10,283 bases of DNA from Desulfovibrionaceae bacterium. GTDB lineage: Bacteria; Desulfobacterota; Desulfovibrionia; Desulfovibrionales; Desulfovibrionaceae. The notes under the pieces were generated by a model. That model saw nothing but the letters and a program-made list of their open reading frames with translations, did not search any database and was not told the origin of the DNA. The position numbers and the translations under genes were made by a program. The stretch is from contig JAGADT010000099.1 in assembly GCA_017613475.1 (NCBI GenBank), positions 1 through 10,283 on the forward strand. Reading direction: 5' to 3'. Below are positions 1-6,767 of this stretch, one piece after another. Position 1 is the first letter of the stretch, and every line of letters begins with the position of its first letter.

Positions 1-843
1 CTGGGAATGACGGTTGTGCCCATGTCCGGCGGCAGCACGCGGCGCCAGGTGCAGCTGATGAGGGACTTCGGCGCGACGGTGCTGAGCTGCACCCCGTCCT
101 ACGCGCTTCATCTGTACGAAGAGGGCCTGGCCTGCGGCATTGACATGAAGGAGCTGCCCCTGCGCATTGGCATTTTTGGCGGGGAGCCGTGGACGCAGGC
201 CATGTGCCGCGACATCGAAGATAAAATGGGCATCAAGGCCTACAATATTTACGGGCTTTCCGAAGTCATGGGGCCCGGCGTTGCCATGGAATGCCAGGCA
301 AAGCACGGGATGCACATCCATGAGGACCATTTTATTGCTGAAATCATTGATCCTGTGACGCTGGAACCCAAGCCCCTCGGCGAAGAGGGCGAGCTTGTGC
401 TGACCACCATCACCAAGCAGGGCAGCCCGCTTATCCGTTACCGCACGCACGACCTGACCGAGCTGATCCCTGAACCCTGTCCCTGCGGAAGGACGCACCT
501 GCGCATCGGGCGGCTCAAGGGCCGCAGCGACGACATGCTGATCATCCGCGGCGTCAATTTCTTCCCTTCCCAGGTGGAAAGCCTGCTGCTGGAAGTGGAA
601 GGCGTTTCGCCGCACTACCAGATCATCCTGACCCGCACAGGCAACCTGGACGAGGTGGAGGTCTGCGTGGAAGTGTCGGAAGGCGTGTTCTCCGACGCCG
701 TCAAGGACCTGCAGCGCCTGGAGCGGCAGCTGCAGAAGGGTATTAAGGAATACCTTGGCGTGACGACACGCGTGCGCCTTGTAAGCCCGCACAGCATTTC
801 CCGCTCCGAGGGCAAGATGCAGCGGGTTATCGACAAGCGCTGA
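1..843 (+). CDS. paaK: Phenylacetate-CoA ligase, C-terminal part (5' end outside window)
   Basis: This is a cytoplasmic ANL-superfamily (AMP-forming) ligase that activates phenylacetate or a related aryl acid to its CoA thioester with ATP. The frame is open from base 1, and 280 residues are visible. The family is usually about 430 residues, so roughly 150 N-terminal residues lie upstream. In visible numbering, the adenylate-binding core shows GGEPW (60-64) and YGLSE (84-88). RYRTHD (146-151) precedes the hinge, and a CPCGR knuckle (160-164) follows. GRSDDMLIIRGVNFFPSQVE (174-193) opens the C-terminal PaaK-type domain. The late SEGKMQR (269-275) carries the lysine expected for the adenylation half-reaction. 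The substrate cannot be read from sequence. In anaerobes such ligases often act in aromatic amino acid breakdown together with indolepyruvate oxidoreductase, but no partner gene is in view, so that role is inference. The next gene is convergent, so this is the last gene of its transcript. Confidence 0.93.
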   Translation: MGMTVVPMSGGSTRRQVQLMRDFGATVLSCTPSYALHLYEEGLACGIDMKELPLRIGIFGGEPWTQAMCRDIEDKMGIKAYNIYGLSEVMGPGVAMECQAKHGMHIHEDHFIAEIIDPVTLEPKPLGEEGELVLTTITKQGSPLIRYRTHDLTELIPEPCPCGRTHLRIGRLKGRSDDMLIIRGVNFFPSQVESLLLEVEGVSPHYQIILTRTGNLDEVEVCVEVSEGVFSDAVKDLQRLERQLQKGIKEYLGVTTRVRLVSPHSISRSEGKMQRVIDKR

Positions 844-878
844 CCCTGTTTTTTGAGGTGCTGAGCCTCTCAGGCAAT

Positions 879-912
879 AAAGCCGCCGGCGTGCATCCAC
901 GCTGGCGGCTTT
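879..912. terminator. Bidirectional intrinsic terminator between convergent genes
   Basis: A 15-pair hairpin has arms 879-893 and 898-912, a CATC loop and one G-U pair (888-903). It lies between the ligase stop (843) and the stop of the minus-strand lipoprotein gene (961). On the plus strand the U-rich tail is short (TTTGCCTTGCC). On the minus strand the stem runs into CTTTATT. The position between two convergent genes fits a shared terminator. A smaller hairpin with arms 861-865 and 869-873 sits just before it. Confidence 0.75.
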
Positions 913-960
913 GCCTTGCCTGTGCGGCACCTGCAGTCAATAGGGATTTGTCCGCAGGGC

Positions 961-1674
961 CTATTTGCTGAGCGAATGCTCAACCAGCCCGCCGGAGGGT
1001 TTTTCCACCCCGGCTTTGCTGGGGGAGGGGATGACTGTGCGCGAGCCCGCCTTCACTTCCTCAAGCTCGCCGAAGCTCTGGCGCTTGAATTTGCCTTTGA
1101 GCTCGCTGTGCCCAATGCCGCGCACGACAGCGGAGCGGTAGTACGCCTTATCCGTGGAGGGTTTCCCCGTGCCGATGCGCTCTACGCCAAAGGGAGTTGT
1201 ATCCATCCGGTCGATAACCAGGTAGTAATCGATCCAGGAGAAGCCCACTTCTCTGCGGCAGAGGACAAACCAGTCCTTCTTGCCGTCCTGGTTCCAGTCC
1301 GCGGCGCCAAGAAGGCGCACGGTAATCGTGCTTTCGCTGTCTTTGATGGCAAAGCCGTCGTCAAGGAAGGCAATGGCGTCGTCAGGCTGGCTGATTTCCG
1401 CGAATGATCTGGCATGCTGCCCTGAGGGGAGCAGGAAATTGGGGCTGAGGCGTTCGAAAAGCGTTTTCCCAACCGGGGATGGGAAAGAGTCTTTGAAGAA
1501 AGGGGTGTGGTAGGAGCCGTCGCTGCCAATGACGCCGCGCTTGCTGAGCTCAGGGGTGAGGCGGCAGCCCATGAGCTTGAATTCCCTTTCGTTGACGACG
1601 CTGACGGTGTGCGCTGACGAGCAGCCTGAGAGGAGGACGGCAAGGAGCAGGCAGAGGATGGGTAGATGTTTCAT
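961..1674 (-). CDS. Putative lipoprotein with an EF-hand-like loop, function unknown
   Basis: The 237-residue product starts with a lipoprotein signal peptide: positive n-region MKH, hydrophobic stretch 4-14, and lipobox LLSGC with the acylated cysteine at 18. It is therefore expected to be anchored in the cell envelope on the periplasmic side. Residues 126-134 read DWNQDGKKD, a DxNxDGxxD pattern like the calcium loops of dockerin, EF-hand or FG-GAP repeats. It occurs once, inside a stretch (115-155) that looks like beta strands (TVRLLGAADWNQDG, then DWFVLCR, then YYLVIDR). No catalytic motif or named family was recognised. The start at 1674 was chosen because it places the signal peptide at the N terminus; the frame stays open a further 54 codons upstream, but that would bury the signal and overlap proC. 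The Shine-Dalgarno is weak (GGAT). The gene is divergent from proC, with 97 bases between starts, and convergent with the upstream ligase gene, so it is probably monocistronic. Confidence 0.75.
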   Translation of the reverse strand: MKHLPILCLLLAVLLSGCSSAHTVSVVNEREFKLMGCRLTPELSKRGVIGSDGSYHTPFFKDSFPSPVGKTLFERLSPNFLLPSGQHARSFAEISQPDDAIAFLDDGFAIKDSESTITVRLLGAADWNQDGKKDWFVLCRREVGFSWIDYYLVIDRMDTTPFGVERIGTGKPSTDKAYYRSAVVRGIGHSELKGKFKRQSFGELEEVKAGSRTVIPSPSKAGVEKPSGGLVEHSLSK

Positions 1675-1730
1675 TGCGTATCCGTTACCATTGGGGCATG
1701 TTGTTTCAAATGCAAAATATCCAGGCCCCT

Positions 1731-1759
1731 GCATTAGGGCAGGGAGCCGCATTTGTAAA
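1731..1759 (-). promoter_or_regulatory. Possible promoter of the lipoprotein gene
   Basis: Read on the minus strand, TTTACA (1759-1754) and TAATGC (1736-1731) are separated by 17 bases, an acceptable sigma70-type arrangement. The predicted start would lie near 1724, giving a leader of about 50 bases. On the plus strand only a weak candidate for proC is seen: TTGGGG (1691-1696), 17 bases, then AAAATA (1714-1719), the latter preceded by TG. Both lie in the same 97-base divergent spacer. Confidence 0.35.
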
Positions 1760-1771
1760 GGGAGTGGTATT

Positions 1772-2557
1772 ATGCTTACAGTAGGTTGTATTGGCTGCGG
1801 CAACATGGGGGGCGCCATGCTGCGGGGCCTTGGCAAGACAGGGCGCTACCGTTTGCTTGGCGTGGAGCATCATCCGGAAAAGCTCGCTGCCTGCGGCGCG
1901 GAAGCCGCGGATCCTGGCCTCATAGGCCGGGAAGCGGATATTATCCTGGTGGCGGTTAAGCCCTATGCCGCCGCGAAAGCGCTGGAAGAGGCGCTGGACG
2001 GCGCGCCGAACCGCCGCCGGCTCGTGCTTTCTGTGGTCGCCGGCATTGGCATGAAACGGCTCAAGGCGATTGCCGCCGGGCGGGCGGCCGTGGTGCGCTG
2101 CATGCCCAATACGCCCGCGGCCGTAGGCATGGGCTCGTTCGGCGTATGCCTGGAAGATCCGGCGCTGGATGAAGAGCAGAAGCGCGAAGTGCGCGAGCTG
2201 CTTGGCGCATTGGGCCGGGTTGAGGAACTGCCGGAAAGCCAGTTCGCCCCGTTCACCGCGCTGATGGGCTGCGGCCCAGCCTATATTTTTTATGTGATCG
2301 AGGCGCTGGCCGAAGCCGGCGTGCGCATGGGCTTCTCCAGGGCAAGGGCTGTTGAAATGGCTTCCTGGCTCTGCGCCGGCAGTGCGAAGCTGGCCCTGCA
2401 GCCTGGCGCGCATCCCTCCATCCTGCGGGAGCAGGTCTGCTCGCCTGCCGGATCGACCATCGAGGGCGTGGCCGCGCTTGACGAGCTCGCCGTAAAGTCC
2501 GCCATTGAGGCAGCGGTCTTTGCCGCCTGGGAAAAAGAAAAAAGCAGGGAATGCTGA
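1772..2557 (+). CDS. proC: Pyrroline-5-carboxylate reductase
   Basis: This enzyme catalyses the last step of proline synthesis, reducing 1-pyrroline-5-carboxylate to L-proline with NAD(P)H in the cytoplasm. The 261 residues match the family's usual 260-280. The N-terminal Rossmann fold shows GCIGCGNMGGAM (5-16). MPNTPAAVG (111-119) is the conserved PNTP segment. GCGPAYIF (166-173) stands for the usual GSGPAYVF, and SPAGSTIEGVAALDE (224-238) for the usual SPGGTTIAGLxALE signature of the C-terminal dimerisation domain. The start at 1772 is supported by AAAGGGAG (1757-1764) seven bases upstream; the frame is open further upstream, but that part covers the divergent lipoprotein gene and has no family similarity. 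The family Ser at 167 is Cys here and the Gly at 226 is Ala, both mild changes. thiE follows 87 bases later on the same strand. Confidence 0.95.
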   Translation: MLTVGCIGCGNMGGAMLRGLGKTGRYRLLGVEHHPEKLAACGAEAADPGLIGREADIILVAVKPYAAAKALEEALDGAPNRRRLVLSVVAGIGMKRLKAIAAGRAAVVRCMPNTPAAVGMGSFGVCLEDPALDEEQKREVRELLGALGRVEELPESQFAPFTALMGCGPAYIFYVIEALAEAGVRMGFSRARAVEMASWLCAGSAKLALQPGAHPSILREQVCSPAGSTIEGVAALDELAVKSAIEAAVFAAWEKEKSREC

Positions 2558-2580
2558 TATTCGCGCTTAGCGTGTGGAAA

Positions 2581-2617
2581 CGCGGGGCCGCATCTGTCCA
2601 GGGTGCGGGACCCCGCG
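2581..2617 (+). promoter_or_regulatory. Strong RNA hairpin in the proC-thiE spacer
   Basis: Arms 2581-2592 and 2604-2617 form 12 pairs: seven outer G-C pairs (CGCGGGG with CCCCGCG) and an inner CCGCA/TGCGG. There is a two-base bulge at 2609-2610 and an 11-base loop. No U tract follows directly; a run of five T begins about ten bases after the stem, so it is not a classical intrinsic terminator. It could stabilise or process the proC-thiE mRNA, or weaken read-through into thiE. It lacks the CUGAGA and AUGCC landmarks of a TPP riboswitch. Confidence 0.5.
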
Positions 2618-2644
2618 GAAACATTGATTTTTCAGGAGAGCAGC

Positions 2645-3286
2645 ATGCCAAGAATTTTGCCTGGTTCTGTTCCGGGAGCCGACATTTACGCCATTACGGA
2701 CAGCCGCCTTTCACTGGGGCGCGGCGTTGGCGAAGTGGCCCGCGCGGTTATGTCCTCCGGAGTCAGGATCCTCCAGTACAGGGAAAAGGACAAGGATAAG
2801 GGCGAGAAGCTGAAGGAATGCCTTTTGCTGCGGGAGATCACCCGCGGGGCCGGAGCCTGCTTCATTGTGAATGACGATGTGGATATCGCGCTGCTTTGCG
2901 GGGCTGACGGCGTGCACCTTGGGCAGAGCGATCTTCCCGCGGCGGAGGTCCGCCGCCTGGTGGGTCCTGAGATGATCATCGGGGTTTCCAGCAAAAATCC
3001 CGGGCAGGCGGAAAAGGCCGTTGCTGATGGCGCCGACTACATAGGCGTGGGCCCCATTTTTTCCACGGCGACCAAGCCTGAAGCCGGCAAGGGCGTGACG
3101 CTTGCGTACCTTGACTGGGTCATCGCGAACATAAGGATTCCATACGTGGCCATCGGCGGCATCAACCGTTCCAATATTGGCGAGCTGGTGCGGCACGGCT
3201 GCCGCTGCTGCGCGATGATTTCAGACATCGTGTCTGCCCCTGACATTCCCGGCCGCATCGAAGAGATCAGGCGGGCCATGCGCTGA
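2645..3286 (+). CDS. thiE: Thiamine-phosphate synthase
   Basis: ThiE is a cytoplasmic TIM barrel that joins HMP pyrophosphate and the carboxylated thiazole phosphate to give thiamine phosphate. The 213 residues are a normal length. Motifs in order are YAITDS (15-20) and ILQYREKD (42-49), which carries the Q-R-K pyrophosphate ligands. Next come VNDDVDIAL (75-83) with the Mg-binding Asp, GADGVHLGQSDL (86-97), GVSSKNPGQA (113-122), GVGPIFSTATKP (134-145) and VAIGGI (168-173). The last phosphate-binding strand reads GCRCCAMISDI (185-195) where the family usually has GADGVAVVSAI; the two extra cysteines are odd but the SxI end is kept. The start at 2645 has AGGAG (2634-2638) six bases upstream; a Met 14 codons earlier lacks this site and falls in the hairpin region. 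TenI, the ThiE-like aminase, is the main alternative, but the intact QYREKD and substrate loops favour ThiE. No other thiamine gene is in the window. Confidence 0.9.
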   Translation: MPRILPGSVPGADIYAITDSRLSLGRGVGEVARAVMSSGVRILQYREKDKDKGEKLKECLLLREITRGAGACFIVNDDVDIALLCGADGVHLGQSDLPAAEVRRLVGPEMIIGVSSKNPGQAEKAVADGADYIGVGPIFSTATKPEAGKGVTLAYLDWVIANIRIPYVAIGGINRSNIGELVRHGCRCCAMISDIVSAPDIPGRIEEIRRAMR

Positions 3287-3337
3287 GCTTTGGCGCAGAA
3301 GCCTCTGCCCTGGCCGGGAAAAGGCGGGGCATGAGGC

Positions 3338-3366
3338 TTGACGGTCTACCAAGGCGCCTGTATCTT
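3338..3366 (+). promoter_or_regulatory. sigma70-type promoter of serS-aspS
   Basis: TTGACG (3338-3343) and TATCTT (3361-3366) are separated by exactly 17 bases. Transcription would begin near 3373, leaving a leader of under 30 bases before the serS start at 3401. This gives the tRNA synthetase pair a start independent of thiE. Upstream, 3287-3337 holds only a weak hairpin (arms 3295-3299 and 3304-3308) with no U tract, so some read-through from thiE remains possible. Confidence 0.7.
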
Positions 3367-3400
3367 AGTCCGTTCAGTTTTGTTGCGAAAGGAGTCCGTG

Positions 3401-4681
3401 ATGCTTGATCTAAAGTTGCTGCAAAAAAATCCTGAGCTTGTTGCCGCTGCGCTGAAGCGCCGGCATTCGCCTGTGAGCATGGAAGTCTTCGAACGCCTGG
3501 ATACAAAGCGCCGCGGGCTTCTTGCCGAGGCTGAGGCCCTGAAGGGCGAAAGAAACCGGATTTCCGCCGAGGTCGGAAAACTGAAGCGCGCCGGGCAGGA
3601 CGCTTCGGAACTCATGGCGCGTTCGGCGGAAACGGCCGCGCGCATTGCCGAGCTTGATAAGGAAACGGAGGCCGTCAAGGCAGAGCAGGAAAACTGGATG
3701 CTTACCGTGCCCAATATCCCGGACGCGGACGTGCCGGACGGCCTTGATGAAAAAGACAACGTGGAAGTCCGGCGCTGGGGCACGCCCGCGGCTTTTGATT
3801 TCCCCGTTAAGGAGCACTGGGAGCTGGGAGCGGCCCTGAACGGGCTGGATTTTGAGCGGGGCGCGCGCCTGGCTGGCTCGCGCTTTACGGTTTCCTGGGG
3901 CTGGGCTGCCAGGCTTGAGCGCGCCCTGATGAATTTTTACCTGGATTTTCACCGCGAGCAGGGAAGGACGGAAATTTTGCCTCCCTTCATGGTCAACCGC
4001 AAAACCATGACCGGCACCGGGCAGCTCCCCAAGTTTGAGGAAGACCTGTTCAAGGTGAACGATCCGCGCGACCTCTTTTTGATCCCCACGGCTGAAGTGC
4101 CGGTGACCAACCTCCATGCCGGCGAGGTGCTGGAGGAGGATCAGCTTCCGCTGCGCTACTGCGCGGCCACCCCCTGCTTCCGTTCCGAGGCCGGGGCTGC
4201 GGGCAGGGATACAAAGGGATTGATCCGCCAGCACCAGTTCATCAAGGTCGAGATGGTCTATTTCTCCCATCCTGACCGTTCTGAAGAATGCCTTGAGGAA
4301 ATGCGCCGCAGCGCGGAAACCCTGCTTGAGCGCCTGGAGCTCCCGTACCGGACCATTGTCCTCTGCACGGGCGACATGGGCTTTTCTTCGGTCAAGACAT
4401 ACGATGTGGAAGTCTGGCTGCCCGGGCAGAACACGTACCGCGAAATTTCGTCCTGCTCCAACTGCCGCGATTTCCAGGCGCGCCGGGCCGGCATCCGCTA
4501 CCGTCCAAAGGGCGGCGGCAAGCCCGGGTTTGTGCATACGCTCAATGGTTCCGGCCTGCCGACAGGCCGTTCATTGGTGGCGGTCATTGAAAATGGACAG
4601 CAGGCCGACGGCTCCATCAGGCTGCCGGAAGTTTTGTGGCCCTACATGGGCGGCATGAAGGAAATCCGCGCGGAAAAATAG
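3401..4681 (+). CDS. serS: Serine--tRNA ligase
   Basis: SerRS charges tRNA-Ser with serine in the cytoplasm; in bacteria it also charges tRNA-Sec where that exists. The 426 residues are typical. Residues 1-105 form the N-terminal tRNA-binding domain, with two long charged helices (about 27-100) that make the antiparallel coiled-coil arm. The class II catalytic core follows. Motif 1 is around 179-199, ending LPPFMVN. TAE (230-232) is a serine-binding loop. Motif 2 is CFRSEAGAAGRDTKGLIRQH (259-278). Residues 349-356 are the ISSCSNCR segment. Motif 3 is 383-399 (GSGLPTGR, then AVIENGQQ). The start at 3401 has AAAGGAG (3388-3394) six bases upstream and gives the family's MLDLKLL N terminus; the frame extends upstream only into the promoter. 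aspS follows after 34 bases, consistent with co-transcription. Confidence 0.97.
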   Translation: MLDLKLLQKNPELVAAALKRRHSPVSMEVFERLDTKRRGLLAEAEALKGERNRISAEVGKLKRAGQDASELMARSAETAARIAELDKETEAVKAEQENWMLTVPNIPDADVPDGLDEKDNVEVRRWGTPAAFDFPVKEHWELGAALNGLDFERGARLAGSRFTVSWGWAARLERALMNFYLDFHREQGRTEILPPFMVNRKTMTGTGQLPKFEEDLFKVNDPRDLFLIPTAEVPVTNLHAGEVLEEDQLPLRYCAATPCFRSEAGAAGRDTKGLIRQHQFIKVEMVYFSHPDRSEECLEEMRRSAETLLERLELPYRTIVLCTGDMGFSSVKTYDVEVWLPGQNTYREISSCSNCRDFQARRAGIRYRPKGGGKPGFVHTLNGSGLPTGRSLVAVIENGQQADGSIRLPEVLWPYMGGMKEIRAEK

Positions 4682-4703
4682 CCGCGTACTATACTTACAG
4701 CGC

Positions 4704-4710
4704 AAAGGGA
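4704..4710 (+). promoter_or_regulatory. Ribosome binding site deciding the aspS start
   Basis: Two in-frame ATG codons lie at 4710 and 4716. The AAAGGGA site (4704-4710) runs into the first ATG, so it can serve only the second, with about six bases of spacing. The start is therefore placed at 4716. Confidence 0.7.
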
Positions 4711-4715
4711 TGGTT

Positions 4716-6536
4716 ATGACTGAAGAGATTTTGGAAACGCCTGTGGAGAGCGTGCCTGTTCAGCCCCTGGGCGATTGGCGCAGGACACACACCTGCGGTG
4801 TTTTGACCGCCGCCGATAAAGGCGCGGAAGTGTGCCTTATGGGCTGGGCCCAGTACCGCCGGGATCACGGCGGGCTGATTTTCGTTGACCTGCGCGACCG
4901 CCATGGGCTTACGCAGGTTGTGTTCAGCCCCGAGGTGAACCAGGACGCGCACAGCCGCGCCCGCGTGCTCCGCCCGGAATTTGTATTGGCTATCAAGGGA
5001 ACAGTGCGCCTGCGTCCTGAGGGCATGTCCAATCCCAACATGACCACCGGCGAGGTGGAAGTCTACGTGACGGAATGGAAGCTCCTGAATACGTCCAAGA
5101 CGCCGCCCTTTCCCATTGAGGACCGTGTGGAAGCCGGTGAAAACCTCCGCCTCCAGTGGCGCTACCTGGATCTCCGCCGCCGCCGCATGACCAATAACCT
5201 TGTGCTGCGCAGCCGTGTGGCGCAGTCCATCCGCCGTTATCTTTCCGGCGCTGATTTCCTCGAGGTTGAAACGCCGTTCCTCACCAAGTCCACGCCGGAA
5301 GGCGCGCGTGACTTCCTGGTGCCCAGCCGTTTGAACCCCGGCCATTTTTATGCGCTGCCCCAGTCTCCGCAGCTCTTCAAGCAGCTGTGCATGGTTTCCG
5401 GACTGGACCGCTACTTCCAGATTGTGCGCTGCTTCCGCGATGAAGACCTGCGCGCTGACCGCCAGCCGGAATTCACCCAGGTTGACATTGAAATGAGCTT
5501 TGTGGATGAGGCCCAGGTCATGGATTTGGCCGAAGGCCTTATCCAGAGCGTTTTCCGCGAAACCCTTGGGGTGGAGCTGCCGCAGTCCTTCCCCCGCATG
5601 ACGTGGGACGAAGCCATGGCCCGCTACGGCGTGGATAAGCCGGATACCCGCTTTGGCCTTGAGCTGCAGGACGTCACGCACATTGTGCATGGCTCAGGCT
5701 TCAAGCTTTTTGCCTCGGCAAGCCTGGTCAAGGCCATGCGCGTGCCTGGCGGCGAGAAGCTCACGCGCAAGGAAATCGATGAGCTGACTGATTTCGTGAA
5801 GATTTACGGCGCGCAGGGCCTGGCATGGATCAAGGTGCGTGAAAACGAGTGGCAGTCGCCCATTGCCAAGTTCCTCTCCGAGGAGGAACGCGCGGGCCTG
5901 ACCAGGGAGCTTGGGCTTGTCCCCGGCGACATCGTCTTTTTCCAGGCCGGGGAATTTGGCGTGGTCAACGCCGCCCTGGGCAACCTCCGCGTGCACCTTG
6001 CCGAAAAAATGGGCATGATCCCTGAGGATGCGTGGAATTTCCTCTGGGTTACGGATTTCCCCCTCTATGAGTACGATGACGAGGAAAAGCGCTTTGTCGC
6101 CTGCCACCATCCGTTTACCGCGCCTAAGGACGGCGACCTTGAGACCATGGTTGCCAATCCGGCTGCGGCCAAGGCCCGTGCCTATGACATGGTGCTGAAC
6201 GGCAATGAAGTGGGCGGCGGCTCCATCCGCATTTACAATGCCGATGTGCAGCGCCGCATGTTTGATGCCCTGGGCTTCAGCCGCGAGGCGGCCGAGTCGC
6301 AGTTCGGCTTCCTGATCCAGGCGTTTGAGTACGGCGCGCCGCCGCATGGCGGCCTTGCCTTTGGCCTGGACCGCCTGATCATGCTGATGAGCAAGTCCGC
6401 TTCGATCCGCGACGTCATCGCCTTCCCGAAGACCCAGAAGGCCACATGCCTGATGACGGAGGCGCCTTCTGAAGTTTCCGCCAAGCAGCTGCGCGAGCTG
6501 AACCTGAAGCTTCGCAGTGAGGAAAAGAAGGCCTAG
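4716..6536 (+). CDS. aspS: Aspartate--tRNA ligase, possibly non-discriminating (Asp/Asn)
   Basis: This cytoplasmic class IIb synthetase charges tRNA-Asp. The 606 residues include a bacterial GAD insertion. The anticodon-binding OB fold is about 22-130 (CLMGWAQYRRDHGGLIFVDL, 40-59). Motif 1 is near 181-195 (FLEVETPFLTKSTPEGA). QSPQLFKQ (216-223) is followed by motif 2, FRDEDLRADRQPEFTQVD (240-257). The GAD domain is about 300-425, GNEVGGGSIR (496-505) is an ATP/Asp-binding strand, and motif 3 is GGLAFGLDRL (545-554). About 20 residues precede the usual N terminus. His51 (in RRDHGG) and Gly103 (in RPEGMSNPN) match positions reported in Pseudomonas-type non-discriminating AspRS, where discriminating enzymes usually carry Leu and another residue. 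Inference: it may also make Asp-tRNA-Asn for GatCAB. It lies downstream of serS and is probably co-transcribed; the terminator at 6563 closes the unit. Confidence 0.96.
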   Translation: MTEEILETPVESVPVQPLGDWRRTHTCGVLTAADKGAEVCLMGWAQYRRDHGGLIFVDLRDRHGLTQVVFSPEVNQDAHSRARVLRPEFVLAIKGTVRLRPEGMSNPNMTTGEVEVYVTEWKLLNTSKTPPFPIEDRVEAGENLRLQWRYLDLRRRRMTNNLVLRSRVAQSIRRYLSGADFLEVETPFLTKSTPEGARDFLVPSRLNPGHFYALPQSPQLFKQLCMVSGLDRYFQIVRCFRDEDLRADRQPEFTQVDIEMSFVDEAQVMDLAEGLIQSVFRETLGVELPQSFPRMTWDEAMARYGVDKPDTRFGLELQDVTHIVHGSGFKLFASASLVKAMRVPGGEKLTRKEIDELTDFVKIYGAQGLAWIKVRENEWQSPIAKFLSEEERAGLTRELGLVPGDIVFFQAGEFGVVNAALGNLRVHLAEKMGMIPEDAWNFLWVTDFPLYEYDDEEKRFVACHHPFTAPKDGDLETMVANPAAAKARAYDMVLNGNEVGGGSIRIYNADVQRRMFDALGFSREAAESQFGFLIQAFEYGAPPHGGLAFGLDRLIMLMSKSASIRDVIAFPKTQKATCLMTEAPSEVSAKQLRELNLKLRSEEKKA

Positions 6537-6562
6537 CCTTTATTTTCCTGTGAAGGAACGCT

Positions 6563-6607
6563 AAGCCTGCCGCCGCGCCCTGCATGGCCGTGACGGCGGG
6601 CTTTTTT
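6563..6607 (+). terminator. Intrinsic terminator after aspS
   Basis: A ten-pair stem has arms 6563-6572 and 6594-6603, with one G-U pair. The 21-base loop can pair further (GCC/GGC). The stem ends directly in six T (6602-6607). It starts 27 bases after the aspS stop and ends the serS-aspS unit. Confidence 0.88.
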
Positions 6608-6638
6608 AGGCGCGCGTTCCCGCAGAAAAATTTCAGCC

Positions 6639-6667
6639 TTGCCGTAAGAAGAAAGGAGATTTATACT
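6639..6667 (+). promoter_or_regulatory. sigma70-type promoter of the small membrane protein gene
   Basis: TTGCCG (6639-6644) and TATACT (6662-6667) are separated by 17 bases. The predicted start is near 6674, so the leader is about 90 bases. The promoter sits just after the aspS terminator, making the downstream gene an independent unit. Confidence 0.65.
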
Positions 6668-6676
6668 GGAGGGATA

Positions 6677-6725
6677 CGGGGCAGGCTGCCCTGGAAGCAC
6701 AGGCGCCGGGTCATTGCCCTGGCGC
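6677..6725 (+). promoter_or_regulatory. Two leader hairpins upstream of the small membrane protein gene
   Basis: Two stems fall in the predicted 5' leader. The first has arms 6677-6683 and 6687-6693 (seven pairs including one G-U, loop GGC). The second has arms 6703-6710 and 6717-6725 (GCGCCGGG with CCC-T-GGCGC, one bulged T, six-base loop). Neither has a U tract and no known riboswitch consensus was recognised. They may stabilise the mRNA or control its translation; this is inference from folding by eye. Confidence 0.4.
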
Positions 6726-6740
6726 GGCAGCGTTTCCCGA

Positions 6741-6767
6741 ATGAACAGCACAGGAAGTAAGCGATGA
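6741..6767 (+). other. Possible upstream minicistron (8 codons) overlapping the next start
   Basis: ATG at 6741 opens an eight-codon frame encoding MNSTGSKR. Its TGA (6765-6767) overlaps the ATG at 6764 as ATGA, the typical geometry of translational coupling. It contains the ribosome binding site of the downstream gene. No Shine-Dalgarno precedes it, so it may be chance. Confidence 0.2.

Noticed and set aside
916..1407. Plus-strand open frame of 163 codons opposite the lipoprotein gene
   Set aside because: The minus-strand frame has a signal peptide with lipobox and a sensible start; the plus frame has no motif and overlaps the terminator region.
2558..2644. TPP riboswitch upstream of thiE
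   Set aside because: The spacer is short and lacks the CUGAGA and the AUGCC-type conserved segments; only a simple hairpin is present.
3410..4537. Minus-strand open frame of 375 codons within serS
   Set aside because: Fully antisense to an unmistakable SerRS, His/Arg-rich shadow composition, no domain.
4690..4695. TATACT as a separate aspS promoter
   Set aside because: No -35 element lies 16-18 bases upstream (the sequence there is GC-rich), so serS read-through is the simpler explanation.
4695..5690. Minus-strand open frame of 331 codons within aspS
   Set aside because: Antisense shadow of AspRS with no family features.
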